DNA from: Sphingobacteriaceae bacterium
GTDB taxonomy: Bacteria; Bacteroidota; Bacteroidia; Sphingobacteriales; Sphingobacteriaceae
Direction: 5' to 3'
Assembly: GCA_947479815.1 (NCBI GenBank)
Contig: CANKAT010000018.1
Coordinates: 1 to 45,824, forward strand
Length of the DNA stretch: 45,824 bases
The translations under genes and the position numbers were made by a program. A model generated the notes under the pieces. The model was not told the origin of the DNA and did not search any database. It saw only the letters and a program-made list of their open reading frames with translations. Shown piece by piece: positions 17,202 to 25,762 of this stretch (positions within the stretch are counted from its first letter, which is position 1; every line of letters starts with the position of its first letter).

Positions 17202-18599
17202 ATGCAGGAAAACATAAACCATTTATTTGAGCAGCAAAGGGCTCATAGCTTAATTTTAAGAAATACCAAAGCACATGAGCGGAAGGAAAAGCTCAAAAAG
17301 CTAAAAGTTCTGATTCAGGATAATGAAAGGCTGATCTTTGATGCACTTGAAAAAGACTTGCGTAAGTGTGAATTTGAAGCCGCTTTAACAGAGGTTTATT
17401 TTGTTTATGCTGAAATAGATTTTGCCATAAAGAACCTTTCCTCCTGGATGAAGCCCAAAAGGGTTTCAGCAAGTATGAGCAGTTTATTCACTAAAAACCG
17501 AATATACTACGAGCCAAAAGGTGTTTCTTTAATCATTTCTCCGTGGAATTATCCCTTTCAGCTGCTCTTGGCCCCATTGGTCTCAGCCATTGCTGCTGGT
17601 AATACAGCCATGCTTAAACCCTCAGAATTAAGTAGTGCAACCGCTGCTCTGGTCACAAAATTGATCAATGATCATTTTGAAAGCAAGGAAGTTGCTTGTT
17701 TTGAAGGCGATGCCAGTGTATCTGAATCTTTACTAAAATTACCATTCGACCATATCTTTTTTACGGGAAGCCCTAAAATTGGAAAGCTGATCATGGAAGC
17801 TGCAGCTAAGCACCTGAGTTCGGTAACACTTGAATTGGGTGGTAAATCTCCTGTAATTATTGCCGAGGATGCTAATCTGGAGAAAGCAGCAGAAAAGGTA
17901 ATCTGGGGAAAGTTTATGAATTCCGGTCAAACCTGTATTGCCCCAGATTATGTTTTAGTTAAAGCTGAGCAAGAGCAGGATTTTATTAGGCTTGCATCAG
18001 AAAAAATCGATCAATTATATCGTAAAAACGGCATTCTTGATCGAACAAGTTATGGAAAGATTATTAGTGCAGGGCATTATAATCGCTTAAAGGATTTGAG
18101 GAATAAAGCCGTTCAAGATGGGGCTTGCATTGTGAAAGGTGGTGCCGACAGCGATGAAGATCATACGCTTGAACCCACTATCTTAACTAAGGTATCACTT
18201 TCGTCTGCAATCATGCTGGAAGAGATTTTTGGCCCCATTTTGCCCATAATTACCTATTCTTCTATTCAGGAAGCCATTGATCTGGTTAATCAAAGGGCAA
18301 AACCATTGGCCTTATATATTTTTTCTGGATCAGATTCAATAGTTCAGGATACGATCAGGCAAACCTCCTCAGGCGGGGCTTGTGTAAATGATGTGGTGCT
18401 GCATATTTCTAATCCTCATCTTCCATTTGGTGGCATTGGCAATAGTGGCAATGGCAGCTGCCATGGTTTCTATGGTTTTAAGGCTTTTTCTCATGAACGT
18501 GGGATCATGTTTCAGTCAAATACCGATTTCAGTAAATTAGCCTATCCTCCATATGGCAATAAGGGTGGGTTGTTAAAATGGTTCAAAAAAATCCTTTGA
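17202..18599 (+). CDS. Aldehyde dehydrogenase family protein
   Basis: A 465-residue NAD(P)-dependent aldehyde dehydrogenase. The general base is E211 in TLELGGKSP and the nucleophile C245 in SGQTCIAPDY; both are intact. The sequence resembles the ALDH3 type (short, with a C-terminal basic and hydrophobic tail NKGGLLKWFKKIL), a type that often oxidises medium- to long-chain or aromatic aldehydes and may be membrane-associated. It sits 39 bases after the amidase and 4 bases before the MDMPI-like gene. An aldehyde released during catabolism of an amide is one possible substrate (inference). Confidence 0.93.
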   Translation: MQENINHLFEQQRAHSLILRNTKAHERKEKLKKLKVLIQDNERLIFDALEKDLRKCEFEAALTEVYFVYAEIDFAIKNLSSWMKPKRVSASMSSLFTKNRIYYEPKGVSLIISPWNYPFQLLLAPLVSAIAAGNTAMLKPSELSSATAALVTKLINDHFESKEVACFEGDASVSESLLKLPFDHIFFTGSPKIGKLIMEAAAKHLSSVTLELGGKSPVIIAEDANLEKAAEKVIWGKFMNSGQTCIAPDYVLVKAEQEQDFIRLASEKIDQLYRKNGILDRTSYGKIISAGHYNRLKDLRNKAVQDGACIVKGGADSDEDHTLEPTILTKVSLSSAIMLEEIFGPILPIITYSSIQEAIDLVNQRAKPLALYIFSGSDSIVQDTIRQTSSGGACVNDVVLHISNPHLPFGGIGNSGNGSCHGFYGFKAFSHERGIMFQSNTDFSKLAYPPYGNKGGLLKWFKKIL

Positions 18600-18603
18600 G
18601 CAC

Positions 18604-19419
18604 ATGATTGATGTATTGCCAATCTTCCCTAAACTTGATGCCTTATTGATTGAAGTGCTATCAGGCTTGAGCCCGCAGCAATGGCATAAGGATACAATTT
18701 GTAAACAATGGAAGGTAAAAGATATTGCAGCACATGTACTAGACGTTGCAATAAGAAGATTGTCAATAGGTAGTGATGCCTATCAAATGCCGGCTGCAGC
18801 GATAAATAAGCAGGGTGAAAATTTAGAATACCTTAATTATTTAAATGCTGGGCGGCTTAGCGCTTACGAAAGGGTAAGTCCCGCATTGTTAATTTCACAA
18901 CTAAAAATAGTTCAGGAAGAATTGCACCTTTATTTTAAGGATTTGGATCCTGCAGGCAAGGCACTATTTCCCGTCTGTTGGGCTGGTGAATATGTATCAG
19001 ACAACCGTTTTGATATTGCCAGAGAATATACTGAAAGATGGTTGCGTCAACAGCAGATCAGACAGGCTGTGGGAGTTGATTCATTGCTTGAGAAACAGTT
19101 TTATAACCCATTTTTGCAGATATGCATGAAGGCTTTACCCTATCATTTTAAAGACCTCAATCCTGCACTTGATACCCTAATTTCTGTAGAGATTGTAGGA
19201 GATGCCGGTGCGCGATGGTCAATAATTAGAAGGGTAGATCAATGGGAATTTACCATTTCGGAAAGTCAGGCTGATGCACATGTTTATATTGATCAGAACA
19301 TTGCATGGATGCTATTCTCAAACGGCATTGATATTCAGGAGTCTAATCAGTACTGGCAGGTAATAGGCGACCAAGACCTGGGTTGCCATGTATTAATGAT
19401 GCGGACATTTATGGTTTAA
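18604..19419 (+). CDS. Maleylpyruvate isomerase N-terminal (MDMPI-like) domain protein
   Basis: The 271-residue product starts with an MDMPI_N/DinB-type helical domain (SPQQWHKDTICKQWKVKDIAAHVLDVAIRR, with the metal-type histidine in AAHVLD) and ends with an alpha/beta region, roughly residues 170-271, in the position where SCP2-like domains usually lie. Known relatives include mycothiol-dependent maleylpyruvate isomerase and other thiol-dependent enzymes. Bacteroidota generally use bacillithiol, so the thiol partner here is inferred. It starts 4 bases after the ALDH stop and is followed 10 bases later by the YfiT-like gene. Confidence 0.8.
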   Translation: MIDVLPIFPKLDALLIEVLSGLSPQQWHKDTICKQWKVKDIAAHVLDVAIRRLSIGSDAYQMPAAAINKQGENLEYLNYLNAGRLSAYERVSPALLISQLKIVQEELHLYFKDLDPAGKALFPVCWAGEYVSDNRFDIAREYTERWLRQQQIRQAVGVDSLLEKQFYNPFLQICMKALPYHFKDLNPALDTLISVEIVGDAGARWSIIRRVDQWEFTISESQADAHVYIDQNIAWMLFSNGIDIQESNQYWQVIGDQDLGCHVLMMRTFMV

Positions 19420-19429
19420 AAAAACGGAT

Positions 19430-19966
19430 ATGAACACAGACATTGAAAAATTAAAATATCCAATTGGTAAGTTTACATTCAAGGAAATTGAAGGAAATGC
19501 TTATTCGATTCTGATTGATAGGCTCGCTGATTTGCCTAACAAACTCAGGTTGGCGGTTTCAAATTTGGATAATTTACAATTGGATACACCGTACAGAGAA
19601 GGAGGATGGACCCTTCGGCAAGTTATTCATCATCTTCCCGATAGCCATGGGAATGCTTATATACGTTTTAAATTAGCATTCACTGAAGAAAATCCTACGA
19701 TCAGGTTGTATCATGAGGAACGTTGGGCCGAATGTGAGGAAGCTAAGTATGGTGATATTATAGATTCTCTCGATCTCCTGGATAGCCTTCACAGAAGATG
19801 GGTTTCTTTTGTTAGAACATTCAAACCTCAGGATTTTGCCAAAACCTATTATCATCCTGAACGAAAAAGAAACTATTCACTGGCCGAAGTTCTCAGTATG
19901 TATGTCTGGCATGGTGAACATCATCTTGCACATATAACTGAGACCAGAAAATGTAGAGCCTGGTAA
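19430..19966 (+). CDS. YfiT-like putative metal-dependent hydrolase / bacillithiol transferase family
   Basis: The 178-residue product matches the YfiT/BstA branch of the DinB fold: YREGGWTLRQVIHHLPDSHGNAY near residues 54-78 is diagnostic, and YVWHGEHHLAHI at the C-terminus supplies the remaining metal histidines. FosB/BstA-type relatives transfer bacillithiol to electrophiles or hydrolyse conjugates. It is the last gene of the amidase-ALDH-MDMPI operon, followed by a terminator. With the preceding gene it makes a pair of related folds side by side, perhaps handling thiol adducts of reactive aldehydes from the upstream enzymes (inference). Confidence 0.88.
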   Translation: MNTDIEKLKYPIGKFTFKEIEGNAYSILIDRLADLPNKLRLAVSNLDNLQLDTPYREGGWTLRQVIHHLPDSHGNAYIRFKLAFTEENPTIRLYHEERWAECEEAKYGDIIDSLDLLDSLHRRWVSFVRTFKPQDFAKTYYHPERKRNYSLAEVLSMYVWHGEHHLAHITETRKCRAW

Positions 19967-19970
19967 GCAA

Positions 19971-20003
19971 GAAGCCTTATTAGAGCAATTTATTGAGGCT
20001 TTT
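19971..20003 (+). terminator. Intrinsic terminator after the YfiT-like gene
   Basis: AAGCCTTA pairs with TTGAGGCTT-type sequence (arms 19971-19978 and 19993-20000, 8 pairs with one G-U) and a T-run follows. It closes the operon starting at 15489. Confidence 0.6.
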
Positions 20004-20115
20004 TAAATATTGTTATTTATTGTACGCTTAATTTTGTTCTTTTCATGATGATCTGTTTATTTCCAATTGGATCGTTTCAAACCTGATGCAAAACAGAATT
20101 AAGGATTAATCAATG

Positions 20116-20123
20116 TACCTTTG
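20116..20123 (+). promoter_or_regulatory. Candidate -7 box (TACCTTTG)
   Basis: An exact match to TAnnTTTG lies 12 bases before the ATG of the epimerase-like gene. No TTTG is present at the usual -33 distance. If used, the leader would be only a few bases long. Confidence 0.45.
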
Positions 20124-20135
20124 AACTGTCAATAA

Positions 20136-20969
20136 ATGGAAAATAAAGTAAAAATAAGTCTTTTGGGTTGCGGATGGCTAGGTTTTCCACTTGCTATCAA
20201 CCTTATTTCAAGAGGATTTCAGGTAAAAGGAAGTACAACAAGCCAAGATAAACTAGCCATTTTTAAAGAAGCAGGAATTGACCCGTTTTTAATACAATTT
20301 AGCACATCTAGCACTGATGCGGATCTGCATGATTTCCTTGATGCAGATATTCTTATTATTTCTGTACCGCCAGGACGAAGAAGTATTGATGGTATTAGCA
20401 ATTACCGCAAAATGGCTAAAACCATTACAGATCAACTAAGAAAATATAAGATTTCAAAACTGATTTTTATAAGTTCTACTTCTGTTTATCCTGATTCTAA
20501 TTCTACCCTGAATGAATTTTCAGCAGTAGATCCTCAAACAGAATCAGGAATAGTTATCAAAGAAACTGAGGACCTATTATCAGGCCTGGATATGAAGGTG
20601 ATTTTATTGAGGCTATCCGGCCTGATTGGACCAAAAAGAATGCCAGGAAGATTTTTTGCAGGTAAAACACATGTTCCAAACGGACTTGCACCAGTAAACA
20701 TGATTCATCAGCATGATGTAATCAATCTGATCAATTGTTTGATCGCATCCGATACTGCAGAAGGCGTGTATATTGGTTGTTCTCCATCTCATCCTAGCAA
20801 AGAAGAGTTTTATACCCTGGCCGCAAGAGCTGAACAACTAGAACCACCCACTTTCATCTCCGAAAAACTTAGGTGGAAACTCATTTCTAGTGAAAGAACG
20901 GAAAGAGAGTTGAATTTTACATATAAATATCCATCCCTGATGGATTGGCTAAGGCAAATTCATACTTAA
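20136..20969 (+). CDS. NAD(P)-dependent epimerase/dehydratase-like protein (YeeZ-like)
   Basis: A 277-residue Rossmann-fold protein with the nucleotide-binding motif LGCGWLGFPLA (G11, G13, G16) at the very N-terminus. It then shows the extended/atypical SDR pattern with FISSTSVYP and a downstream MIHQHDVINLI segment, typical of YeeZ-like sugar-nucleotide epimerase relatives. The signature is that of an NAD(P)H-using epimerase or reductase but the substrate is not known. It stands alone: a terminator precedes it and a perfect hairpin follows. Confidence 0.8.
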   Translation: MENKVKISLLGCGWLGFPLAINLISRGFQVKGSTTSQDKLAIFKEAGIDPFLIQFSTSSTDADLHDFLDADILIISVPPGRRSIDGISNYRKMAKTITDQLRKYKISKLIFISSTSVYPDSNSTLNEFSAVDPQTESGIVIKETEDLLSGLDMKVILLRLSGLIGPKRMPGRFFAGKTHVPNGLAPVNMIHQHDVINLINCLIASDTAEGVYIGCSPSHPSKEEFYTLAARAEQLEPPTFISEKLRWKLISSERTERELNFTYKYPSLMDWLRQIHT

Positions 20970-21105
20970 ACACAATTGTTTTTAGCAATTTAACGTATCA
21001 AAATTGAAAATCAAAGGCTTAAATGCAGGTTTACAAAATTTAACAAGCATGCTTTTTTAATAATTTTTAATATTCTTTGTTTAAATTTATAGATTAAATG
21101 TTAAT

Positions 21106-21144
21106 GAAAATACGTGTAGTCATAGCATGACTACACGTATTTTC
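21106..21144. repeat. Perfect 17-bp inverted repeat directly before the C40 peptidase
   Basis: GAAAATACGTGTAGTCA (21106-21122) and TGACTACACGTATTTTC (21128-21144) are exactly complementary around the 5-base loop TAGCA. It ends 13 bases before the peptidase ATG. A mixed T-rich stretch follows rather than a clean T-run, so it may be an attenuating or protective hairpin in the 5' leader, a terminator for the upstream gene, or an operator. Confidence 0.85.
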
Positions 21145-21157
21145 GACTTATTTTTAT

Positions 21158-22378
21158 ATGAAAAGATTTTTTTTAATTGCGCTTATTCTATCATTCACTT
21201 TGTCTTTAGAAGCGGCTTTGCCTGATTCTATCTTGATCAAGCGTGTGAATGAGTTATCGGCTCAGATTCAAAAAAAATATGCACCTGATAAAAGAACAGA
21301 ATTTTTTCAGCTGAAACTTGAAACAACTAAACCTATAACATTCAATCTACAGGTAACTAAGGCTGAAGCAATTCAGGAATTAAGAGCTTTATTGAAATCA
21401 GAAAATATATCAGCGATTATCACTGATGAGGTACTACCCGCTAAAAATCTGGAAGGAAAGATCTATGGTATTGCCAACCTTTCTGTGATCAATACTCGAT
21501 ACGCTCCAAATCATGCAGCAGAGATGGCAACCCAGGCTACTTTAGGAACTCCGGTTAAAATTTTAAAGAGGGAAAAAGGTCATTTTCTTGTTCGCACTCC
21601 CGATAATTATTTAAGCTGGACTGAAACCGACGGACTTACTCCAATGAATAAAACAGATTATGAAAACTGGCAGGCCGCAGAAAAGGTAGTTTATACAGAC
21701 CTGTTTGGGTTTGCATATTCTGAAGCTTCTGAATCATCCTTAACCATTTCTGATCTTGTTGCAGGCAATATTTTACAAGTTTTATCGGAATCAAACGGGT
21801 TCTATAAAATTGAATTTCCGGATAAACGTATCGCTTACATTTCTATAAAAAGGGCTCAATCTTTTGATCTCTGGAAAAATCGCCCTGATCCTACTGCCGA
21901 GCAAATATTAAAAACTGCTCGTAATTTTTTGGGTATTCCTTATTTATGGGGAGGAACTTCCATTAAGGGGATGGATTGCAGCGGTTTCGCCAAAACCACT
22001 TATCTTCTGAATGGAATTGTACTCCCAAGAGATGCATCGCAGCAGGCTCTGGTTGGCGATAAAGTAGATATACTTGAGAATGATACCTTAAGCATCGCAA
22101 AGGCATTGAAGAATTTGAAACCCGGCGATCATTTGTTTTTTACAGCTGATAAACGGAATATGAGAGTAACCCATACAGCGATTTATATTGGCAATGGTGA
22201 ATTTATTCAGGCTGCCGGACTGGTCAGGATCAATAGCATGATCAGTGGCTCAAAGAATTATGATGATTTTCAATCTAGGACACTAGTAGGTGCCCGACGC
22301 GTATTAACGGCCATAGGTGATCCTGAAATTACGAGGATCGATAAACACCCCTATTACCAGGGTTTGGTAAATCAATAA
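21158..22378 (+). CDS. Exported C40 (NlpC/P60) family peptidase with SH3-like region
   Basis: The 406-residue protein has a signal peptide (about 1-19), a middle region with two SH3b-like segments (NLSVINTRYAPN and DLFGFAYSEAS) and a C-terminal NlpC/P60 domain. The catalytic cysteine is C274 in GMDCSGFAKT and the histidine H339 in VTHTAIYIG; the third residue is probably Q351. Such enzymes cut the D-gamma-Glu to diamino acid link of cell-wall peptides in the periplasm. The architecture recalls DvLysin/YgiS-like murein endopeptidases. Regulation may involve the perfect hairpin directly upstream. Confidence 0.92.
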   Translation: MKRFFLIALILSFTLSLEAALPDSILIKRVNELSAQIQKKYAPDKRTEFFQLKLETTKPITFNLQVTKAEAIQELRALLKSENISAIITDEVLPAKNLEGKIYGIANLSVINTRYAPNHAAEMATQATLGTPVKILKREKGHFLVRTPDNYLSWTETDGLTPMNKTDYENWQAAEKVVYTDLFGFAYSEASESSLTISDLVAGNILQVLSESNGFYKIEFPDKRIAYISIKRAQSFDLWKNRPDPTAEQILKTARNFLGIPYLWGGTSIKGMDCSGFAKTTYLLNGIVLPRDASQQALVGDKVDILENDTLSIAKALKNLKPGDHLFFTADKRNMRVTHTAIYIGNGEFIQAAGLVRINSMISGSKNYDDFQSRTLVGARRVLTAIGDPEITRIDKHPYYQGLVNQ

Positions 22379-22403
22379 AAGAAACTAAACAATTAATAAA
22401 CAT

Positions 22404-22664
22404 ATGAATATTTTCGTTGGAGGCCTTCCATTTAAAGTAGATGAAGGTGAATTAAGAGAAATTTTTGAAAAATACGGTGAACTTACTTCTGTGAAGCTGA
22501 TCATTGATAAACAAAGTGGCCGAAGTAAGGGCTTTGGTTTTGTTGAAATGGATGATGAAGCTGCCGGACAGCAAGCTATTGAAGCACTTGACGGAACAGA
22601 ATTGTACGGCCGAAAAATAGGTGTTCGCATTTCTGAGGATAAAAAACCGGAAAGAAGATTTTAA
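22404..22664 (+). CDS. Small RRM RNA-binding protein
   Basis: The 86-residue product is a single RNA recognition motif: RNP2 IFVGGL at 3-8 and RNP1 KGFGFVEM at 42-49. Such one-domain RRM proteins are common in Bacteroidota and cyanobacteria, and are often implicated in cold response or broad RNA handling. It has no glycine-rich tail here; the end is DKKPERRF. It starts 25 bases after the C40 peptidase, possibly in the same transcript, although long AT-rich sequence follows it. Confidence 0.95.
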   Translation: MNIFVGGLPFKVDEGELREIFEKYGELTSVKLIIDKQSGRSKGFGFVEMDDEAAGQQAIEALDGTELYGRKIGVRISEDKKPERRF

Positions 22665-23048
22665 TAGCTGCATGATCAATAACCTTTACTTCTAAGAAAT
22701 TAGGTAAGGTTTAGGTGGCTGTTTTAGAAATTTTCAATTTTTTTACTGCGTATTTTAATGATATCGTATCGTTAGAGATTGATAAATTCTGGATGGTTTA
22801 GTAATCTCACAGGTAACATTTGAATAACAATTGTTGATTTTTTTAAATCTAACTACCTAAATTATTAATTTTGTTACTTTTAGGTAACTGCAATTTCATT
22901 TATTCTGATTTCAATACTTTTTGGATAATTGAATGCGTAAAACAAAAAAATTAAATTATTAGAAATCCTGCATGAGCCTAATACTCATAAAACGAAATAT
23001 TTTATGTTCATGCATGCTTTATTGCCATTAAAAAACAAATAAATAATT
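22665..23048. other. 384-base AT-rich gap before the DUF1573 gene
   Basis: I see no gene and no convincing terminator after the RRM gene. TAATTTTG near 22864-22874 fits the -7 consensus TAnnTTTG, but no -33 box lies at the right distance. Otherwise the stretch holds only AT-rich leader sequence. Confidence 0.4.
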
Positions 23049-23441
23049 ATGAAAAAGTTAATCATTCTTTGTAGCGTAGTATTTTTATTCGCATCTGTAA
23101 CAGCATTTAAAGTTGAAGAAAAGGCTGAATTTAAGTTTGAAAAAGAAACTCATGATTTTGGAAAGATCCCACAGGGTAAACCAGTTAGTGTTGAGTTTAA
23201 GTTTACAAACACCGGAAATGAACCATTGATCATTACTAATGTAGAAAGTGTTTGTGGTTGTACCGTTCCAAAATACACCAATACACCGGTCTTAAAAGGT
23301 CAAACAGGAACTATTACAGTTACCTACAATGCTGCTGCTCTTGCACCATTCAGTAAGGGCTTAACCATTAGGTCAAACGCAAAAACTCCGATTAAAGTAA
23401 TTTATATCAAAGGTGAAGTAGTTGCATCACCTGCTGGATAA
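23049..23441 (+). CDS. Exported DUF1573 domain protein
   Basis: The 130-residue product has a signal peptide (about 1-19), then the DUF1573 immunoglobulin-like domain: KETHDFGKIPQGKPVSVEFKFTN followed by TNVESVCGCTVPKY. The paired cysteines of CGC and the hydrophobic strands are typical. Members are small periplasmic or outer-membrane-facing proteins of unknown role, abundant in Bacteroidota. It stands alone, with a good terminator after it, and nothing in its neighbourhood suggests a partner. Confidence 0.93.
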   Translation: MKKLIILCSVVFLFASVTAFKVEEKAEFKFEKETHDFGKIPQGKPVSVEFKFTNTGNEPLIITNVESVCGCTVPKYTNTPVLKGQTGTITVTYNAAALAPFSKGLTIRSNAKTPIKVIYIKGEVVASPAG

Positions 23442-23457
23442 AAGGTTTAACAACATT

Positions 23458-23490
23458 AAAAGCCCTTTAATTTTTTTTAAAGGGCTTTTT
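23458..23490 (+). terminator. Intrinsic terminator between convergent genes
   Basis: AAAAGCCCTTTAA pairs with TTAAAGGGCTTTT (13 pairs) and the T-run continues. The sequence is nearly symmetrical, so it may serve both the DUF1573 gene and the SMP-30 gene coming from the right. Confidence 0.9.
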
Positions 23491-23506
23491 TTATGAATGA
23501 ACTTTC

Positions 23507-24442
23507 TCAGATACCCTTTACAATCATTTGTAAGGTGTACACTGCTGTGGTTGATGTTATAAATAGCACATCTCTCTTTTTTCCGCTGAAACAGACATTG
23601 GCAGTCCAACCCGGAATTTCGATATGTTCTATCTGCTTACCTATTGAATTAAAAACAGTCACACCACGGCCGGTAAGATATAAGTTACCTTTATGGTCAA
23701 GTGTCATCCCATCAGAGCCCATTTCTGCAAATAAGGTTCTGTTTACTAATGCTCCATTTTTAGAGATCTCGTATTTATAGGTTTTTTTATTGCCTATATC
23801 TGCTACAAAAAGACTTTTGCCATCTGCCGAACCTACAATTCCGTTTGGTTGTACCAGATCACTGTCAACAATCACTGGCACTGCTGTTCCTTTCGCTAAA
23901 TAATAAACATATTGTCCGTTTAACTCAGTTTTCTTTCTTTCCCAGTACGGGCGCTGATAATAAGGATCTGTAAAATAGATGCCTCCTTTTGGGTCGATCC
24001 ATAGATCATTTGGGCCATTAAATAGCTTTCCTTGATAATTATCTAAAAGAATCGTTATTTTTTTATCGGGACTTATTGACCAGAGCTCATTTTTTTCATC
24101 AGCCGCGGTTAGTAGATTACCTTTTTTGTCGAAATACATTCCGTTTGATCGGCCAGTTTTATCTAGGAATACAGTTAATTGTCCATCGGTACTGTATTTC
24201 CATATTTTATCATTCGGCTGATCAGTGAAAAACACATTACCTTTTTTATCAACTGCCGGGCCTTCGGTAAATTTGAACTGGTTTGAAACTAATTTTGGTT
24301 TAGCATTTTCAGCAATAATTTCAGCTTCATTGTTCTGATATTTTGGTAATCTGCTTGATTCTAATGAGGATATTCCTGCTAAAGAAAAACAGACTGAAAT
24401 TGGTATTAATATGGTATAATGAATGGTGTTGAGCAAATTCAT
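23507..24442 (-). CDS. SMP-30/gluconolactonase family protein, exported
   Basis: A 311-residue beta-propeller lactonase with a likely signal peptide (about 1-24). Metal-site motifs are visible: KFTEGPAVDKKGNVFFTD, GRSNGMYFD, VQPNGIVGS and MGSDGMTLDHKGNLYLTG. Relatives hydrolyse aldonolactones such as gluconolactone or related esters. It starts 3 bases beyond the stop of the SDR gene, so the two form one unit. A lactonase next to an SDR dehydrogenase suggests a sugar-lactone route, although the SDR lacks its canonical catalytic residues (see that entry). Confidence 0.9.
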   Translation of the reverse strand: MNLLNTIHYTILIPISVCFSLAGISSLESSRLPKYQNNEAEIIAENAKPKLVSNQFKFTEGPAVDKKGNVFFTDQPNDKIWKYSTDGQLTVFLDKTGRSNGMYFDKKGNLLTAADEKNELWSISPDKKITILLDNYQGKLFNGPNDLWIDPKGGIYFTDPYYQRPYWERKKTELNGQYVYYLAKGTAVPVIVDSDLVQPNGIVGSADGKSLFVADIGNKKTYKYEISKNGALVNRTLFAEMGSDGMTLDHKGNLYLTGRGVTVFNSIGKQIEHIEIPGWTANVCFSGKKRDVLFITSTTAVYTLQMIVKGI

Positions 24443-24445
24443 GGG

Positions 24446-25231
24446 CTATAATGAAGGTGTTTTTCCGCCATCAACAGGAATATTGATACCATTTATATAA
24501 GATGCAGCCGGACTCGAAAGAAAAGCAACGGCTGCGGCTACCTCAGCTGGTTCGGCAATTCTTCCTGCCGGAATGGTACTAATCATATCATCTTTAACTG
24601 CATCCGTACTTTTACCATCCTTTTGTGCAATGGAATTGATCAGAAATTCCAATCGGCCGGTCATGGTAAATCCGGGTAAGACATTGTTAACAGTAATTCC
24701 AAAAGGGCCTAGTTCTAATGCAAGGGTTTTTGCCCAGCTTGCAACTGCACCACGTATTGTATTGGATACTCCCAAACCTTTTAATGGGGTTTTTACCGAG
24801 GTGGATATGATGTTGATGATCCTGCCAAAATGATTTTTCTTCATTCCGGGAACGATTGCTTGAACAAGAATCTGATTGCAGATCAGATGCATATTAAATG
24901 CATTGATAAATTCATCTGTACCAGCATCTACAGCTTGCCCACCAGTTGGTCCACCAGTGTTATTGATCAGGATATCTACCCTGTTATTGGCAGTATAATT
25001 GCCGATAACGCTTGTAAGAACTATTGGATCTGTAAAATCGGCGATTAGAAAATCATGCAACTGACCATTCTGTAAAGGAAGTTCTTGTAAAACCATCCGA
25101 AGTTTTTCTTCGTTTCGTGCAAGCAGAGTAACACTTGCCCCTAAAAGTGCGAGTTCAATAGCTGTGGCCTTTCCTATTCCTTGTGTACTTCCGCATACCA
25201 GAGCTCTTTTTCCTGTCAGATCTAAATTCAT
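24446..25231 (-). CDS. SDR family protein lacking the catalytic YxxxK
   Basis: A 261-residue Rossmann protein with the NAD(P) motif GSTQGIGKA (14-22) and the second motif NNTGGP (90-95). The Ser-containing strand IINIISTS is present. At the place of Tyr-x-x-x-Lys the sequence is S156-N-T-I-R160, so Tyr is Ser and Lys is Arg. A beta-ketoacyl-ACP-reductase-like SDR subgroup that deviates from the tetrad is known from memory (cd05344), so this is probably a family trait rather than a fresh mutation. It may bind nucleotide without classic catalysis, or use another base. It is cotranscribed with the SMP-30 gene. Confidence 0.88.
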   Translation of the reverse strand: MNLDLTGKRALVCGSTQGIGKATAIELALLGASVTLLARNEEKLRMVLQELPLQNGQLHDFLIADFTDPIVLTSVIGNYTANNRVDILINNTGGPTGGQAVDAGTDEFINAFNMHLICNQILVQAIVPGMKKNHFGRIINIISTSVKTPLKGLGVSNTIRGAVASWAKTLALELGPFGITVNNVLPGFTMTGRLEFLINSIAQKDGKSTDAVKDDMISTIPAGRIAEPAEVAAAVAFLSSPAASYINGINIPVDGGKTPSL

Positions 25232-25762
25232 ATTTAAAAGTATTAAAATTTTGAATTACCGCTTTGTTTTTTATGAACTAAACGATAAATCCAGGACTAT
25301 TAAATGTTAAAACCAATCCGCCTCGATGTATTAGTAGGAGAGCCGGTTTTCAGAGGAAAATGATTTTATATTCAATCCAATTTAGCTGCAATAAAAATGT
25401 CAATTAGAGATCATCTTTTGGTATTATTGATATCGGGGAAGCAGAACAATTATCTTTAATAATTAAATACAATTATAAATTATATTGAATCGAAGAACGA
25501 ATTCGCAGTTTGCCTATTTAAATGGATAATCTTGCCGCTGCAAATTCTGCTTCTTGTGAATTTTCTTTACTGAAACACGCTTTGTTAAGAAAAGCGAATT
25601 AAAATATCCTACATAAATTTACCCTTGTATTTTGTTTTTTCGATATATTGAGCTCGTTATCTTAAATTTTCACAAACATGTTAAATGTGTTGAATGTCAA
25701 TTTGATATTTTTCGTGCTTATGTTTTAAATTTGGTAACAAATTGGCTACTATTTAATCTAAA
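25232..25762. other. 531-base upstream region of the S41 protease
   Basis: No gene is seen. It separates the divergent SDR and S41 genes and is AT-rich throughout. It carries a good two-box promoter for the S41 gene near its right end. Confidence 0.5.
25701..25733 (+). promoter_or_regulatory. Bacteroidota-type promoter for the S41 protease
   Basis: TTTG at 25701-25704 and TAAATTTG at 25726-25733 match the -33 and -7 elements, separated by 21 bases, as expected for the primary Bacteroidota sigma factor. The gene starts 30 bases downstream. Confidence 0.75.
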
